From Enterobacter huaxiensis (GTDB lineage: Bacteria > Pseudomonadota > Gammaproteobacteria > Enterobacterales > Enterobacteriaceae): DNA of 64,000 nucleotides. Positions 32,021 through 40,767 of this stretch are shown piece by piece (the first letter of the stretch is position 1; each line of letters starts with the position of its first letter). Under the pieces are notes generated by a model. The model worked only from the letters and a program-made list of their open reading frames with translations, searched no databases and was not told the DNA's origin. Made by a program: the position numbers and the translations under genes. Location of the stretch: the NCBI RefSeq assembly GCF_003594935.2, contig NZ_CP043342.1, forward strand, positions 1,860,001-1,924,000, read 5' to 3'.

Positions 32021-32599
32021 ATGAGCGAGAAAAGCATTGTTCAGGAAGCTCGTGACATACAGCTGGCAATGGAACTCATTACGCTCGGTGCGCGTTTACA
32101 AATGCTGGAAAGCGAGACGCAGCTGAGCCGTGGTCGCCTTATTAAGCTGTATAAAGAATTACGGGGTAGCCCACCACCGAAAGGTATGCTGCCGTTTTCA
32201 ACAGACTGGTTTATGACATGGGAGCAGAACATTCACGCCTCGATGTTCTGTAACGCATGGCAGTACCTGCTGAAGACGGGGCTGTGCAGCGGCGTCGATG
32301 CCGTGATCAAAGCCTATAAACTTTACCTTGAGCAATGCCCACAGCAGGAAGAGGGTCCCCTGCTGGCGCTGACCCGCGCATGGACGCTGGTGCGTTTTGT
32401 TGAAAGCGGAATGCTTGAACTGTCACGCTGCAACTGCTGTGACGGTAACTTTATCACCCATGCACACCAGCCTGCTGGCAGCTTCGCCTGCAGTTTATGC
32501 CAGCCGCCATCCCGCGCAGTAAAAAGACGTAAACTTTCCCGGGATGCTGCCGATATTATTCCACAACTGCTGGATGAACAGATCGAACAAGCTGTTTAA
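32021..32599 (+). CDS. flhC: Flagellar master regulator subunit FlhC
   Basis: 192 residues from ATG 32021, two bases after the flhD stop. Carries the zinc-binding Cys residues C137, C140, C157 and C160 in the order of E. coli FlhC and a near-identical N-terminal half ([20 protein letters not shown]). A TTG-initiated two-codon extension is possible but not needed. Followed by a strong terminator that separates flhDC from motAB. Confidence 0.97.
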   Translation: MSEKSIVQEARDIQLAMELITLGARLQMLESETQLSRGRLIKLYKELRGSPPPKGMLPFSTDWFMTWEQNIHASMFCNAWQYLLKTGLCSGVDAVIKAYKLYLEQCPQQEEGPLLALTRAWTLVRFVESGMLELSRCNCCDGNFITHAHQPAGSFACSLCQPPSRAVKRRKLSRDAADIIPQLLDEQIEQAV

Positions 32600-32622
32600 C
32601 CCGAACGTGTGGGCAAGATTCC

Positions 32623-32656
32623 AGCAGCGGTAAGCCATTACCGCTGCTTTTTTTTA
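32623..32656 (+). terminator. Terminator of flhDC
   Basis: A perfect 11-base stem, agcagcggtaa (32623-32633) with ttaccgctgct (32638-32648), loop gcca, then an eight-T tract. Confidence 0.95.
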
Positions 32657-32722
32657 CCCCGCATTCCGGTTACGCGCTCGAAATGAACGTCCTGCCATAG
32701 TCACTAGCGGAAGGATGATGTC

Positions 32723-33610
32723 GTGCTTATCTTATTAGGTTACCTGGTAGTTCTCGGTACAGTTTTCGGCGGTTACATGATGACCGGCGGGCACCTTGGA
32801 GCACTCTATCAACCGGCTGAACTTATTATCATCGGCGGCGCAGGGGTAGGGGCTTTTATCGTTGGCAACAACGGTAAATCGATCAAGGGTACGCTGAAAG
32901 CTATTCCACTGCTGTTCCGCCGTTCGAAGTACACCAAAAGCATGTACATGGATCTGCTGGCGCTGCTCTATCGCCTGATGGCGAAGTCACGCCAGCAGGG
33001 TATGTTCTCGCTGGAGCGTGACATCGAAAATCCGAAAGAGAGCGAAATTTTCGCCAGCTATCCGCGCATTCTGGCGGACGCGATGATGCTTGACTTCATC
33101 GTGGATTACCTGCGCCTCATCATCAGCGGCAACATGAACACCTTCGAAATTGAAGCGCTGATGGACGAAGAGATCGAAACCCACGAGAGCGAATCCGAAG
33201 TGCCGGCAAACAGCCTGGCGCTGGTGGGCGACTCGCTTCCGGCCTTTGGTATCGTTGCCGCCGTAATGGGGGTAGTTCACGCCCTGGCGTCTGCGGATCG
33301 TCCGGCGGCGGAGCTGGGCGCGCTGATTGCCCACGCGATGGTCGGTACCTTCCTCGGTATTTTGCTGGCATACGGATTTATCTCCCCGCTGGCGAGCGTT
33401 CTGCGTCAAAAGAGCGCAGAAACCACCAAGATGATGCAGTGCGTGAAGATCACGCTGCTCTCTAACCTGAACGGTTACGCCCCGCCTATCGCCGTTGAAT
33501 TCGGACGTAAAACGCTCTATTCCAGCGAGCGCCCATCGTTTATCGAGCTGGAAGAACACGTGCGTGCGGTGAAAAACCCAAACCAACAGACGACGGCTGA
33601 GGACGCATGA
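32723..33610 (+). CDS. motA: Flagellar stator protein MotA
   Basis: Proton-channel component of the flagellar motor, 295 residues. The start is GTG at 32723, as in E. coli. Four membrane helices; the torque residues R90 and E98 in the cytoplasmic loop and the channel prolines P173 and P222 are all in place. Overlaps motB by ATGA. Expected to be a class 3 (sigma-28) gene; I could not find a convincing sigma-28 promoter in the 120 bases upstream. Confidence 0.97.
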   Translation: MLILLGYLVVLGTVFGGYMMTGGHLGALYQPAELIIIGGAGVGAFIVGNNGKSIKGTLKAIPLLFRRSKYTKSMYMDLLALLYRLMAKSRQQGMFSLERDIENPKESEIFASYPRILADAMMLDFIVDYLRLIISGNMNTFEIEALMDEEIETHESESEVPANSLALVGDSLPAFGIVAAVMGVVHALASADRPAAELGALIAHAMVGTFLGILLAYGFISPLASVLRQKSAETTKMMQCVKITLLSNLNGYAPPIAVEFGRKTLYSSERPSFIELEEHVRAVKNPNQQTTAEDA

Positions 33611-34536
33611 AAAACCAGTCCCATCCGATCGTCATCGTAAAAAAGCGCAAGCATAAGGGGCATGGGCACGGCTCTCACGGCTCCTGGAAAATTGCTTACG
33701 CTGACTTTATGACCGCCATGATGGCGTTCTTCCTGGTGATGTGGCTGATCTCCATCTCCAGCCCAAAAGAGCTGATCCAGATTGCGGAATATTTCAGAAC
33801 GCCGCTGGCAACGGCGGTGTCAGGTGGGCCGCGTATCTCTAACAGCGACAGCCCCATTCCTGGCGGTGGCGATGATTACACCCAGCAGAAGGGTGAGGTA
33901 AAAAAAGAGCCGAACATCGACGAACTGAAAAGACGGATGGAGCAGGCGCGCCTGAAAAAACTGCGCGGTGACCTGGATCAGCTGATTGAGGCCGATCCCA
34001 AACTGCGCGCGCTGCGCCCGCATCTGAAGATCGATCTGGTGCAGGAAGGGCTGCGTATCCAGATTATTGATAGCCAGAACCGCCCAATGTTTAAAACCGG
34101 GAGCGCGGAAGTCGAGCCGTACATGCGCGACATTTTACGCGCCATCGCCCCGGTGCTGAACGGTATTCCCAACCGGGTCAGCCTGTCGGGACACACGGAT
34201 GATTTCCCGTATGCCAGCGGTGAGAAGGGATACAGCAACTGGGAGCTTTCTGCCGATCGTGCCAACGCCTCGCGTCGCGAGCTTGTGGTGGGTGGGCTTG
34301 ATGATGGCAAGGTACTGCGCGTGGTCGGCATGGCAGCAACCATGCGCCTCACCGACCGCGGGCCGGATGACGCCATCAACCGTCGTATCAGTCTTTTAGT
34401 GCTGAACCAGCAGGCGGAGCAGGCCATCCTGCATGAAAACGCCGAAAGTCAGAATGAGTCACTGGACGATTTAAAACAGCCTGGGGCCGTACCTTCGGCT
34501 GCCGTTCCAACATCGCCACCAGCGAATCCGAGGTGA
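33607..34536 (+). CDS. motB: Flagellar stator protein MotB
   Basis: 309 residues (E. coli 308). N-terminal basic, His-rich stretch ([15 protein letters not shown]), one membrane helix at about 30-50 carrying the essential proton-accepting Asp at position 33 (D32 in E. coli, in [13 protein letters not shown]), then a plug/linker and a C-terminal OmpA-like peptidoglycan-binding domain ([13 protein letters not shown] near 197-209). The one-residue shift comes from the His/Gly-rich stretch. Confidence 0.96.
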   Translation: MKNQSHPIVIVKKRKHKGHGHGSHGSWKIAYADFMTAMMAFFLVMWLISISSPKELIQIAEYFRTPLATAVSGGPRISNSDSPIPGGGDDYTQQKGEVKKEPNIDELKRRMEQARLKKLRGDLDQLIEADPKLRALRPHLKIDLVQEGLRIQIIDSQNRPMFKTGSAEVEPYMRDILRAIAPVLNGIPNRVSLSGHTDDFPYASGEKGYSNWELSADRANASRRELVVGGLDDGKVLRVVGMAATMRLTDRGPDDAINRRISLLVLNQQAEQAILHENAESQNESLDDLKQPGAVPSAAVPTSPPANPR

Positions 34537-34540
34537 TAGC

Positions 34541-36553
34541 GTGAGCATGGATATTAGCGATTTTTACCAGACCTTCTTTGATGAAGCCGACGAACTGTTG
34601 GCTGATATGGAGCAACACCTGCTGGACCTGGTGCCCGAAGCACCGGATTCAGAGCAGCTTAATGCCATCTTCCGCGCGGCGCATTCCATTAAAGGCGGTG
34701 CCGGAACCTTTGGTTTTACCATTTTGCAGGAAACCACGCACCTGATGGAAAACCTGCTTGATGAAGCACGACGCGGTGAGATGCAGCTCAATACCGACAT
34801 TATCAACCTGTTTTTGGAAACCAAAGATATTATGCAGGAACAGCTCGACGCCTACAAAAGCTCGGCAGAGCCTGATGCCGCCAGCTTTGAATACATCTGC
34901 AATGCGCTGCGCCAGCTGGCGCTGGAAGCCAAAGGTGAAGTCGCCGTAGTCGCTGAACCGGCGGCCAAACTGAGCGTAGTTGATGCGGTTGCCGCACAAG
35001 ACGCTCAGCCCGCCAAGCTGCGCGTTGTGCTGTCTCGTCTGAAAGAGAGTGAAGTTAATCTGCTGGAAGAAGAGCTGGGCAACCTGGCGACGCTGAGCAA
35101 CGTGGTCAAGGGCAAAGACAGCCTGGCCGCGACGCTTGACGACGGCATTGGCCAGGACGATATCGTGGCGGTGCTGTGCTTTGTTATCGAAGCCGATCAA
35201 ATTACGTTTGAAACGGAAGCCGCAGCGGTTGAAGTGCCCGCAGAGGTGGAAGAGGTTGCTGTCGTTGCGGCGCCTGCCGCGGTACCCGCAGCCCCGGTGC
35301 TGAAAGCCGTACCAAATGAATCTGCCGCTCCAGCCCGCGGTGAAAAACCGGCTGCCCGTTCCAGTGAATCCACCAGCATCCGCGTGGCGGTTGAAAAGGT
35401 AGACCAGCTGATTAACCTGGTCGGCGAACTGGTGATCACCCAGTCGATGCTGGCCCAGCGTTCAAACGAACTGGACCCGGTGACCCACGGCGATCTGATT
35501 ACCAGCATGGGTCAGTTACAACGTAACGCCCGCGATCTGCAGGAATCGGTGATGTCCATCCGTATGATGCCGATGGAATATGTCTTCAGCCGCTTCCCGC
35601 GTCTGGTGCGCGATCTCGCCGGTAAACTGAATAAACAGATTGAGCTAACGCAGCTAGGCAGCTCAACCGAGCTGGATAAGAGCCTGATTGAGCGCATTAT
35701 CGACCCGTTAACGCACCTTGTGCGCAACAGCCTCGACCACGGCATCGAGTCCCCGGAGAAGCGCATTGAGGCCGGTAAATCCCCGGTCGGGAACCTGATC
35801 CTGTCTGCCGAACACCAGGGCGGCAATATCTGTATCGAAGTGACCGATGACGGTGCGGGACTGAACCGCGACCGCATTCTGGCGAAAGCGATATCGCAGG
35901 GCATGAACGTCAACGAAAACATGACTGACGAAGAAGTGGGCATGCTGATCTTTGCGCCGGGCTTCTCGACTGCCGAGCAGGTGACGGACGTTTCCGGGCG
36001 CGGCGTGGGCATGGACGTGGTGAAACGTAACATCCAGGAGATGGGCGGCCACGTTGAGATCAAGTCGAAGCAAGGCTCAGGCACCACCATTCGTATCCTG
36101 CTGCCGCTGACGCTGGCGATCCTCGACGGCATGTCCGTGAAGGTGGCAAACGAAGTCTTTATCCTGCCGCTGAACGCGGTGATGGAGTCACTGCAGCCGC
36201 GTGAGGAAGATCTGCACCCGCTGGCGGGCGGCGAGCGCGTGCTTGAAGTGCGCGGCGAGTACCTGCCGCTGGTGGAGCTGTGGAAAGTGTTCGAAGTGGA
36301 CGGTGCGAAAACCGAAGCGACGCAGGGCATCGTGGTGATCCTGCAAAGTGCCGGGCGCCGCTATGCGCTGCTGGTCGACCAGCTGATTGGTCAGCACCAG
36401 GTGGTGGTGAAGAACCTCGAAAGCAACTATCGCAAAGTGCCTGGCATTTCTGCAGCCACCATCCTGGGTGATGGTAGCGTCGCGCTGATCGTCGATGTGT
36501 CGGCGCTTCAGGGATTAAATCGTGAACAACGTGTGGCGTACACAGCCGCCTGA
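34541..36553 (+). CDS. cheA: Chemotaxis histidine kinase CheA
   Basis: Sensor kinase coupled to receptors by CheW that phosphorylates CheY and CheB. 670 residues from GTG 34541. Domains: P1 with phospho-His H48 (AAHSIKGG), P2 (about 157-225), P3 dimerisation (from about 280), P4 kinase with N box [11 protein letters not shown] and G boxes DDGAG and GRGVGMD, then the CheW-like P5. M98, the start of the short CheA-S form in E. coli, is kept. It is 16 residues longer than E. coli CheA, because of an Ala/Val/Pro-rich linker between P2 and P3 (about 226-272). Confidence 0.97.
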   Translation: MSMDISDFYQTFFDEADELLADMEQHLLDLVPEAPDSEQLNAIFRAAHSIKGGAGTFGFTILQETTHLMENLLDEARRGEMQLNTDIINLFLETKDIMQEQLDAYKSSAEPDAASFEYICNALRQLALEAKGEVAVVAEPAAKLSVVDAVAAQDAQPAKLRVVLSRLKESEVNLLEEELGNLATLSNVVKGKDSLAATLDDGIGQDDIVAVLCFVIEADQITFETEAAAVEVPAEVEEVAVVAAPAAVPAAPVLKAVPNESAAPARGEKPAARSSESTSIRVAVEKVDQLINLVGELVITQSMLAQRSNELDPVTHGDLITSMGQLQRNARDLQESVMSIRMMPMEYVFSRFPRLVRDLAGKLNKQIELTQLGSSTELDKSLIERIIDPLTHLVRNSLDHGIESPEKRIEAGKSPVGNLILSAEHQGGNICIEVTDDGAGLNRDRILAKAISQGMNVNENMTDEEVGMLIFAPGFSTAEQVTDVSGRGVGMDVVKRNIQEMGGHVEIKSKQGSGTTIRILLPLTLAILDGMSVKVANEVFILPLNAVMESLQPREEDLHPLAGGERVLEVRGEYLPLVELWKVFEVDGAKTEATQGIVVILQSAGRRYALLVDQLIGQHQVVVKNLESNYRKVPGISAATILGDGSVALIVDVSALQGLNREQRVAYTAA

Positions 36554-36572
36554 TTAAGTAGAAGGTAAAAAC

Positions 36573-37076
36573 ATGACCGGTATGAGTAATGTAACGAAAC
36601 TGGCGGGCGAGCCATCAGGGCAGGAGTTCCTGGTTTTCACTTTAGGTGACGAAGAGTACGGTATCGACATCCTCAAAGTGCAGGAAATTCGTGGTTACGA
36701 TCAGGTAACGCGCATTGCGAACACGCCGTCCTTTATCAAGGGCGTCACAAACCTGCGCGGCGTGATTGTGCCTATCGTCGACCTGCGCGTGAAGTTCAGC
36801 CAGGGCGACGTGGAGTATAACGACAACACCGTGGTGATCGTCCTGAATCTGGGGCAGCGCGTGGTGGGTATTGTGGTGGACGGCGTATCGGATGTCCTGT
36901 CGCTGACGTCCGACCAAATTCGTCCTGCGCCGGAGTTTGCGGTAACGCTGTCTACCGAATACCTGACCGGTCTGGGCGCGCTCGGCGACCGCATGCTGAT
37001 TCTGGTGAACATCGAGAAGCTGCTGAACAGCGACGAGATGGCGCTGCTGGATATCGCGGCGAGTCACGTGGCGTAG
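36573..37076 (+). CDS. cheW: Chemotaxis coupling protein CheW
   Basis: 167 residues, nearly identical to E. coli CheW, bridging receptors and CheA at the cell-pole arrays. The conserved segments [15 protein letters not shown] and [13 protein letters not shown] are intact. It ends the motAB-cheAW operon; a perfect hairpin terminator follows, then a repeat element and an opposing transporter gene. In E. coli tar follows directly. Confidence 0.97.
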   Translation: MTGMSNVTKLAGEPSGQEFLVFTLGDEEYGIDILKVQEIRGYDQVTRIANTPSFIKGVTNLRGVIVPIVDLRVKFSQGDVEYNDNTVVIVLNLGQRVVGIVVDGVSDVLSLTSDQIRPAPEFAVTLSTEYLTGLGALGDRMLILVNIEKLLNSDEMALLDIAASHVA

Positions 37077-37084
37077 GTAAATGC

Positions 37085-37110
37085 AAAACGGCAACTGTGT
37101 TGCCGTTTTT
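37085..37110 (+). terminator. Terminator of motAB-cheAW
   Basis: Stem aaaacggcaac (37085-37095) with gttgccgtttt (37099-37109), loop tgt, ending in T residues. Confidence 0.92.
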
Positions 37111-37120
37111 AGTATTTGCA

Positions 37121-37168
37121 CCCTCTCCCTGTGGGAGAGGGCTGGGGTGAGGGCATCAGGCCTCACCC
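37121..37168. repeat. REP-like double-hairpin intergenic repeat
   Basis: Two adjacent palindromes: ccctctccc (37121-37129) with gggagaggg (37133-37141), then gggtgagg (37145-37152) with cctcaccc (37161-37168). This type of element recurs in intergenic regions of enterobacteria, from memory; only one copy is in the window. It lies between convergent cheW and the DAACS gene. Confidence 0.7.
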
Positions 37169-37173
37169 TGCCA

Positions 37174-38433
37174 TTACGCTTCCCGCTCTACCAGCTCAGC
37201 TTCCGCTTCACGCGCCTCTTCATTCTGCGACAGCATCGCCGTTGCAATGCCATTCCCCAGCACGTTAATCGCCGAGCGGCCCATATCCAGGAAGTGGTCG
37301 ATCCCCATCAGCAGCAGAATGCCCGCTACCGGAATGTTAAAGCTCGGAATCGTTGCCGCCAGCACCACCAGCGAAGAGCGCGGCACGCCCGCAATGCCTT
37401 TTGACGCCAGCATCAGCGTCAGCATCAATACCGTCACTTCTGTGAAGCTAAGGTGAATGTTATACGCCTGGGCGATAAACATGGAGGCGAAGGAGCAGTA
37501 CACCATCGAGCCCACCAGGTTGAAGGAGTAGCCAATCGGCAGAACGAACGAGGCGATGCTGCGCGAGCAGCCAAAGCGCTCCAGCTGCTCAAGCGTTTTT
37601 GGATAGGCCGCTTCAGAACTGCTGGTGGTAAACGCAACCAGCACCGGATCTTTCAGCATGCTGACCAGGCGGAACACCTCTTTTTTTAGCACCATATAGC
37701 CCACCGCCAGCAGCACCAGACAGGTCAGCAGGATCGCCACGTAGTAGCCGCCAATAAAGGACGCATAGTTCAAAAGAATGCCGAGCCCTTGGGTGGCGAT
37801 AACGGACGAAATGGCGGCGAAAATAGCCAGCGGCGCGACGTACATCACGTAACCCGTTACCTTCAGCATGATGTGGGAAACCACGTCCAGCGCCGCCACC
37901 AGGGGGGCGTTGAATTTCTGCCCCAGCGATGCGCCGCCGATCCCGAAGAACATCGAGAACACCACAATCTGCAGAATTTCATTGTCCGCCATCGCCCCGG
38001 CGATGCTGGTTGGAATGGTATGAGACAGGAACGCTTTGAGCGTCATTCCGCCAACGGCCAGCCCGGTATCAACGGCTTCGGTCGGTATGGTCAGGTTCAA
38101 ACCGCTGCCGGGCTGTTCCAGGGTGACGATAAACAGCCCCACCAGAATTGAGAGCACGGACGAGCTGATAAACCAGACCATCGCCTTGCCGCCGACGCGA
38201 CCAATCGTGGACGTCTCGCCCATTTTCATAATGCCGACCGTGAGAGTGCTGAACACCAGTGGCGCAATCACCATCTTAATCAGCCTCAGGAAAATGTCGG
38301 TCAGAAGGGTAATGTTATCTGCCCAGCTTTTGATGGCCTCCGCCGAGGCATACTCGTGTATGGCCGCCCCTGAAAGAATACCCGCCAGCATGAATATCAC
38401 GATGAAGAGTGTGAGTTTGTTTGCACTTGCCAC
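37174..38433 (-). CDS. Dicarboxylate/amino acid:cation symporter (DAACS family)
   Basis: 419 residues with the glutamate-transporter fold: N-terminal helices, HP1 with the serine-rich SSSEAAYPKTLE, TM7 and HP2 with SKGIAGVPRSSLVVLA, then the TM8 motif LDMGRSAINVLGNGIA. The TM7 signature is NLVGS, where GltP, DctA and GltPh have N(M/L)DG(S/T); the conserved Asp is Val. The substrate may therefore be unusual. It differs clearly from both GltP and DctA, so no symbol is given. A perfect CRP site lies 170 bases upstream. Inserted between cheW and tar relative to E. coli. Confidence 0.88.
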   Translation of the reverse strand: MASANKLTLFIVIFMLAGILSGAAIHEYASAEAIKSWADNITLLTDIFLRLIKMVIAPLVFSTLTVGIMKMGETSTIGRVGGKAMVWFISSSVLSILVGLFIVTLEQPGSGLNLTIPTEAVDTGLAVGGMTLKAFLSHTIPTSIAGAMADNEILQIVVFSMFFGIGGASLGQKFNAPLVAALDVVSHIMLKVTGYVMYVAPLAIFAAISSVIATQGLGILLNYASFIGGYYVAILLTCLVLLAVGYMVLKKEVFRLVSMLKDPVLVAFTTSSSEAAYPKTLEQLERFGCSRSIASFVLPIGYSFNLVGSMVYCSFASMFIAQAYNIHLSFTEVTVLMLTLMLASKGIAGVPRSSLVVLAATIPSFNIPVAGILLLMGIDHFLDMGRSAINVLGNGIATAMLSQNEEAREAEAELVEREA

Positions 38434-38862
38434 GAAAAAAGACCCTCTATGCGCTTACGTTTATTCCGCGCTGATACATATAAATTTTTAATTGCAACGC
38501 GGAAATTCATTCGGCACATAAATTGAAGTAAAGCGCGTTGGGATACAACTCCTTTTTAATTTTTATTAGTTTTGTTGTAGTTGCCGCAACGATATATTGT
38601 GATGCTTATCACACTTTAGTGGATATATCCTCAATGCAAAGAATTTATAACCTCCCTTTTTACGAATAATCTATTGTTTTTTAAATAAATATTATGTCAA
38701 TAACGCAAAAGGTTTAGGGGCGAAGCGGAAAGTGGTTGAAGCGGTAACCATAAACTAAATTCTGAGTAACCCCCCTCTGAGGAATGTTTAGCGGGGCTAA
38801 CATATTGAGCTGTATAAATAAAATATGGCAATTGACCGGAAACATCTTCTGGAGGGTGGTAA
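38434..38862. other. 429-base divergent region, DAACS gene / Csu-type pilus operon
   Basis: No gene. AT-rich with a perfect CRP site (38598-38613). On the pilus side a TATAAA (38813-38818) could be a -10, but no good -35 goes with it. Confidence 0.5.
38598..38613. promoter_or_regulatory. CRP site in the transporter/pilus divergent region
   Basis: TGTGA-TGCTTA-TCACA, 10 of 10 core positions. It is 165 bases from the DAACS start and 250 from the first pilin start, so the transporter is the likelier target. Confidence 0.8.
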
Positions 38863-39435
38863 ATGAAAACAAAACGCCTTTTGATATGTGCAGGTGCTCT
38901 GCTGACGGCTTCGACAGTCCATCAGGCGCTGGCGGTAACCAGCAGCGGCACGATTGGTGCGACGCTGACGTTGACCAACGGCTGTCTGATCAACGGATCG
39001 CCTACCCAAAACGGTATCAACTTCGGGACGCTGGATTTCGGGACCCATCCTGCAACGTTTTCCACGCTGACCACCCAGCTGACCGGGGCCAGCGGAGGGA
39101 ACACTTTCACCATTCAATGTACAACCGCCAGCTATACGGTAGCGATCACCGGGAACACCAACGCCACGGCCCCCGGCACCGTCGTCGGTACGCCAGGCAC
39201 GCCCGCGCGCTATTTGATCAATACCGCGAATGCGGCCCAGGGCGTGGCCTATAGCCTCTATAGCGACAGCGGATTTAACAACATCATCGCCAACAACGCG
39301 GCGCTGCCCATCGCCTCAACGGCGGGAGGGGTGAATAGCTACACCCTGTACGGGCGTATAACCGGAGGGGGTAACAGCGTCACGGTTGTACCGGGAACCT
39401 ACACCGACACCATCAACGTCAGCGTAACCTACTAG
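38863..39435 (+). CDS. Csu-type pilin subunit 1 (SCPU domain)
   Basis: 190 residues: signal peptide of about 24 (ending ALA), then one spore-coat-U (SCPU) domain with a Cys pair (C41, C86) and the family-typical GTLDFGTH segment. It ends in YTDTINVSVTY, the terminal strand. First gene of a pilus operon with strong ggagggtgg ribosome-binding site, so it is probably the major subunit, like CsuA/B of Acinetobacter. Subunits of this type are exported by Sec and polymerised at the outer membrane. Confidence 0.85.
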   Translation: MKTKRLLICAGALLTASTVHQALAVTSSGTIGATLTLTNGCLINGSPTQNGINFGTLDFGTHPATFSTLTTQLTGASGGNTFTIQCTTASYTVAITGNTNATAPGTVVGTPGTPARYLINTANAAQGVAYSLYSDSGFNNIIANNAALPIASTAGGVNSYTLYGRITGGGNSVTVVPGTYTDTINVSVTY

Positions 39436-39443
39436 CTCCAGCC

Positions 39444-39989
39444 ATGAAGGCATTTTTACGTCTGCGCAAAAGCGCAGAGGGATCCCTGCACCCTTTTTTT
39501 GCGCTGGCGGTGGGGCTGATGTTAGCCCCCATCGCCGGGGCGGTGACGTCACAGTCCTTCAGGGTCAGCGCTACCGTGGTGCCGGGCTGCTCAATAACCA
39601 CCGGCACCGGCGGGGTTTACGGCACCCTGGATTTTGGCACCCATACCGGGGTAGAAAGCGCTCCGGTTAGCACCAGTTTTGTCCCCAACGGCGCGCTGTC
39701 CATCGCCTGTACGCCGGGGGTGGCGCTGAGCATGAGCATAAACGGGGGGCAGAACTACGCCTCCGTTCGGCGAATGACGCGCTCAGGCGCAGCCGACGCG
39801 GTGGGCTACCGCCTCTACAGCAGCAGTTCGCTGGCGGCGAACAGCGAGATTGGGGTTAACCAGGCCATTCCGGTGACCTATACCAACAGCAACAACATTG
39901 CGCTGCCACTGTTTGGCGTGGCGCTTCTGACCGGATTCAGCCCGGCAGGTTCGTATTCAGATCAGCTCACCGTGACCTTGTCATGGTGA
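39444..39989 (+). CDS. Csu-type pilin subunit 2 (SCPU domain)
   Basis: 181 residues with a longer basic N-terminus before the hydrophobic signal core (about 18-33). A single SCPU domain follows, again with GTLDFGTHTG and a final YSDQLTVTLSW. Starts 8 bases after pilin 1 without a good ribosome-binding site, so it is probably translated at a lower level by coupling. Likely a minor subunit. The ATG at 39444 is the only one that includes a full signal peptide. Confidence 0.82.
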   Translation: MKAFLRLRKSAEGSLHPFFALAVGLMLAPIAGAVTSQSFRVSATVVPGCSITTGTGGVYGTLDFGTHTGVESAPVSTSFVPNGALSIACTPGVALSMSINGGQNYASVRRMTRSGAADAVGYRLYSSSSLAANSEIGVNQAIPVTYTNSNNIALPLFGVALLTGFSPAGSYSDQLTVTLSW

Positions 39990-40005
39990 TAAAGGGAGAG
40001 CATCG

Positions 40006-40767
40006 ATGAAGCCATTATTCAGGCGGTTTTGCCTGGTCAGTCTGTTGGGCGTAACGGCCGTTGCCGCGAGCGAGGCGCGTGCGGCGGCGACCATTTTGCT
40101 ATGGCCTATCGATCCGTGGCTCTCGGCCGATGCCAAAGCGACGGAGCTATGGATCCAAAATCAGGGAAACAGCGCCACGACAATGCAGGTGCGCATTGTA
40201 CGCTGGAAGCAGGAGGGGGGATATGAACGCTATACCGCACAGCAGGATGTGGTCGCCAGCCCGCCGATTGTCACCATCGGAAAGGGCAGCAAGCAGCTTA
40301 TTCGCCTGATTAAGCAGGGCTCCATCCCGATGGGCGTTGAGCAAGCGTACCGCATCATCGTGGATGAGATCCCCCAGCCCGACGCTAAAGCCGACCCCAC
40401 CATCGGCCTCAAGCTGCAGATGCGCTATTCCATTCCGCTCTTTGTCTACGGACAAGGCATTCCGACAATACCCGAGGGCGCGCACCATGCCTTTGTTGAG
40501 ACGAGAAACCTGAGCTGGCGGGTGACGCAGGAAGGCGGTCACCCGGCGCTCGAGGTGCGTAACAAGGGGGATGTACACGTCAGGCTCAGCCAGGTGGCGC
40601 TGGAGCAGGGAGGGCAGAAACGCACGGTTGCCGACGGACTGCTGGGCTATGTCCTGCCCAACAGCACCCGCAGCTGGCCGATACCGACAGGAATTCGCCA
40701 GCCCAGCCGGATGAGTGCGCAGATTAATGCCAGGGATACGCAATGGCAGTCGACCCCCGTCAACTGA
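40006..40767 (+). CDS. Csu-type periplasmic pilus chaperone (PapD-like)
   Basis: 253 residues with a signal peptide ending near ARA and two immunoglobulin-like domains. It has ATILLWPIDPWLSADAKATELWIQN for the first strands and IGKGSKQLIRLI with the basic anchoring residue; the long loop is typical of the archaic (FGL-like CsuC) class. It caps subunits by donor-strand complementation and hands them to the usher. Overlaps the usher gene by 25 bases. gggagag upstream. Confidence 0.88.
   Translation: MKPLFRRFCLVSLLGVTAVAASEARAAATILLWPIDPWLSADAKATELWIQNQGNSATTMQVRIVRWKQEGGYERYTAQQDVVASPPIVTIGKGSKQLIRLIKQGSIPMGVEQAYRIIVDEIPQPDAKADPTIGLKLQMRYSIPLFVYGQGIPTIPEGAHHAFVETRNLSWRVTQEGGHPALEVRNKGDVHVRLSQVALEQGGQKRTVADGLLGYVLPNSTRSWPIPTGIRQPSRMSAQINARDTQWQSTPVN

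Noticed and set aside
32649..32722. Sigma-28 promoter for motAB
   Set aside because: A gccatag resembles the -10, but the TAAA element is not at the right distance. I could not support a site, although one is expected from E. coli.
35512..36330. Reading frame of 272 codons opposite cheA
   Set aside because: Ser/Thr/Arg-rich product typical of the antisense of a conserved GC-rich gene; no independent evidence.
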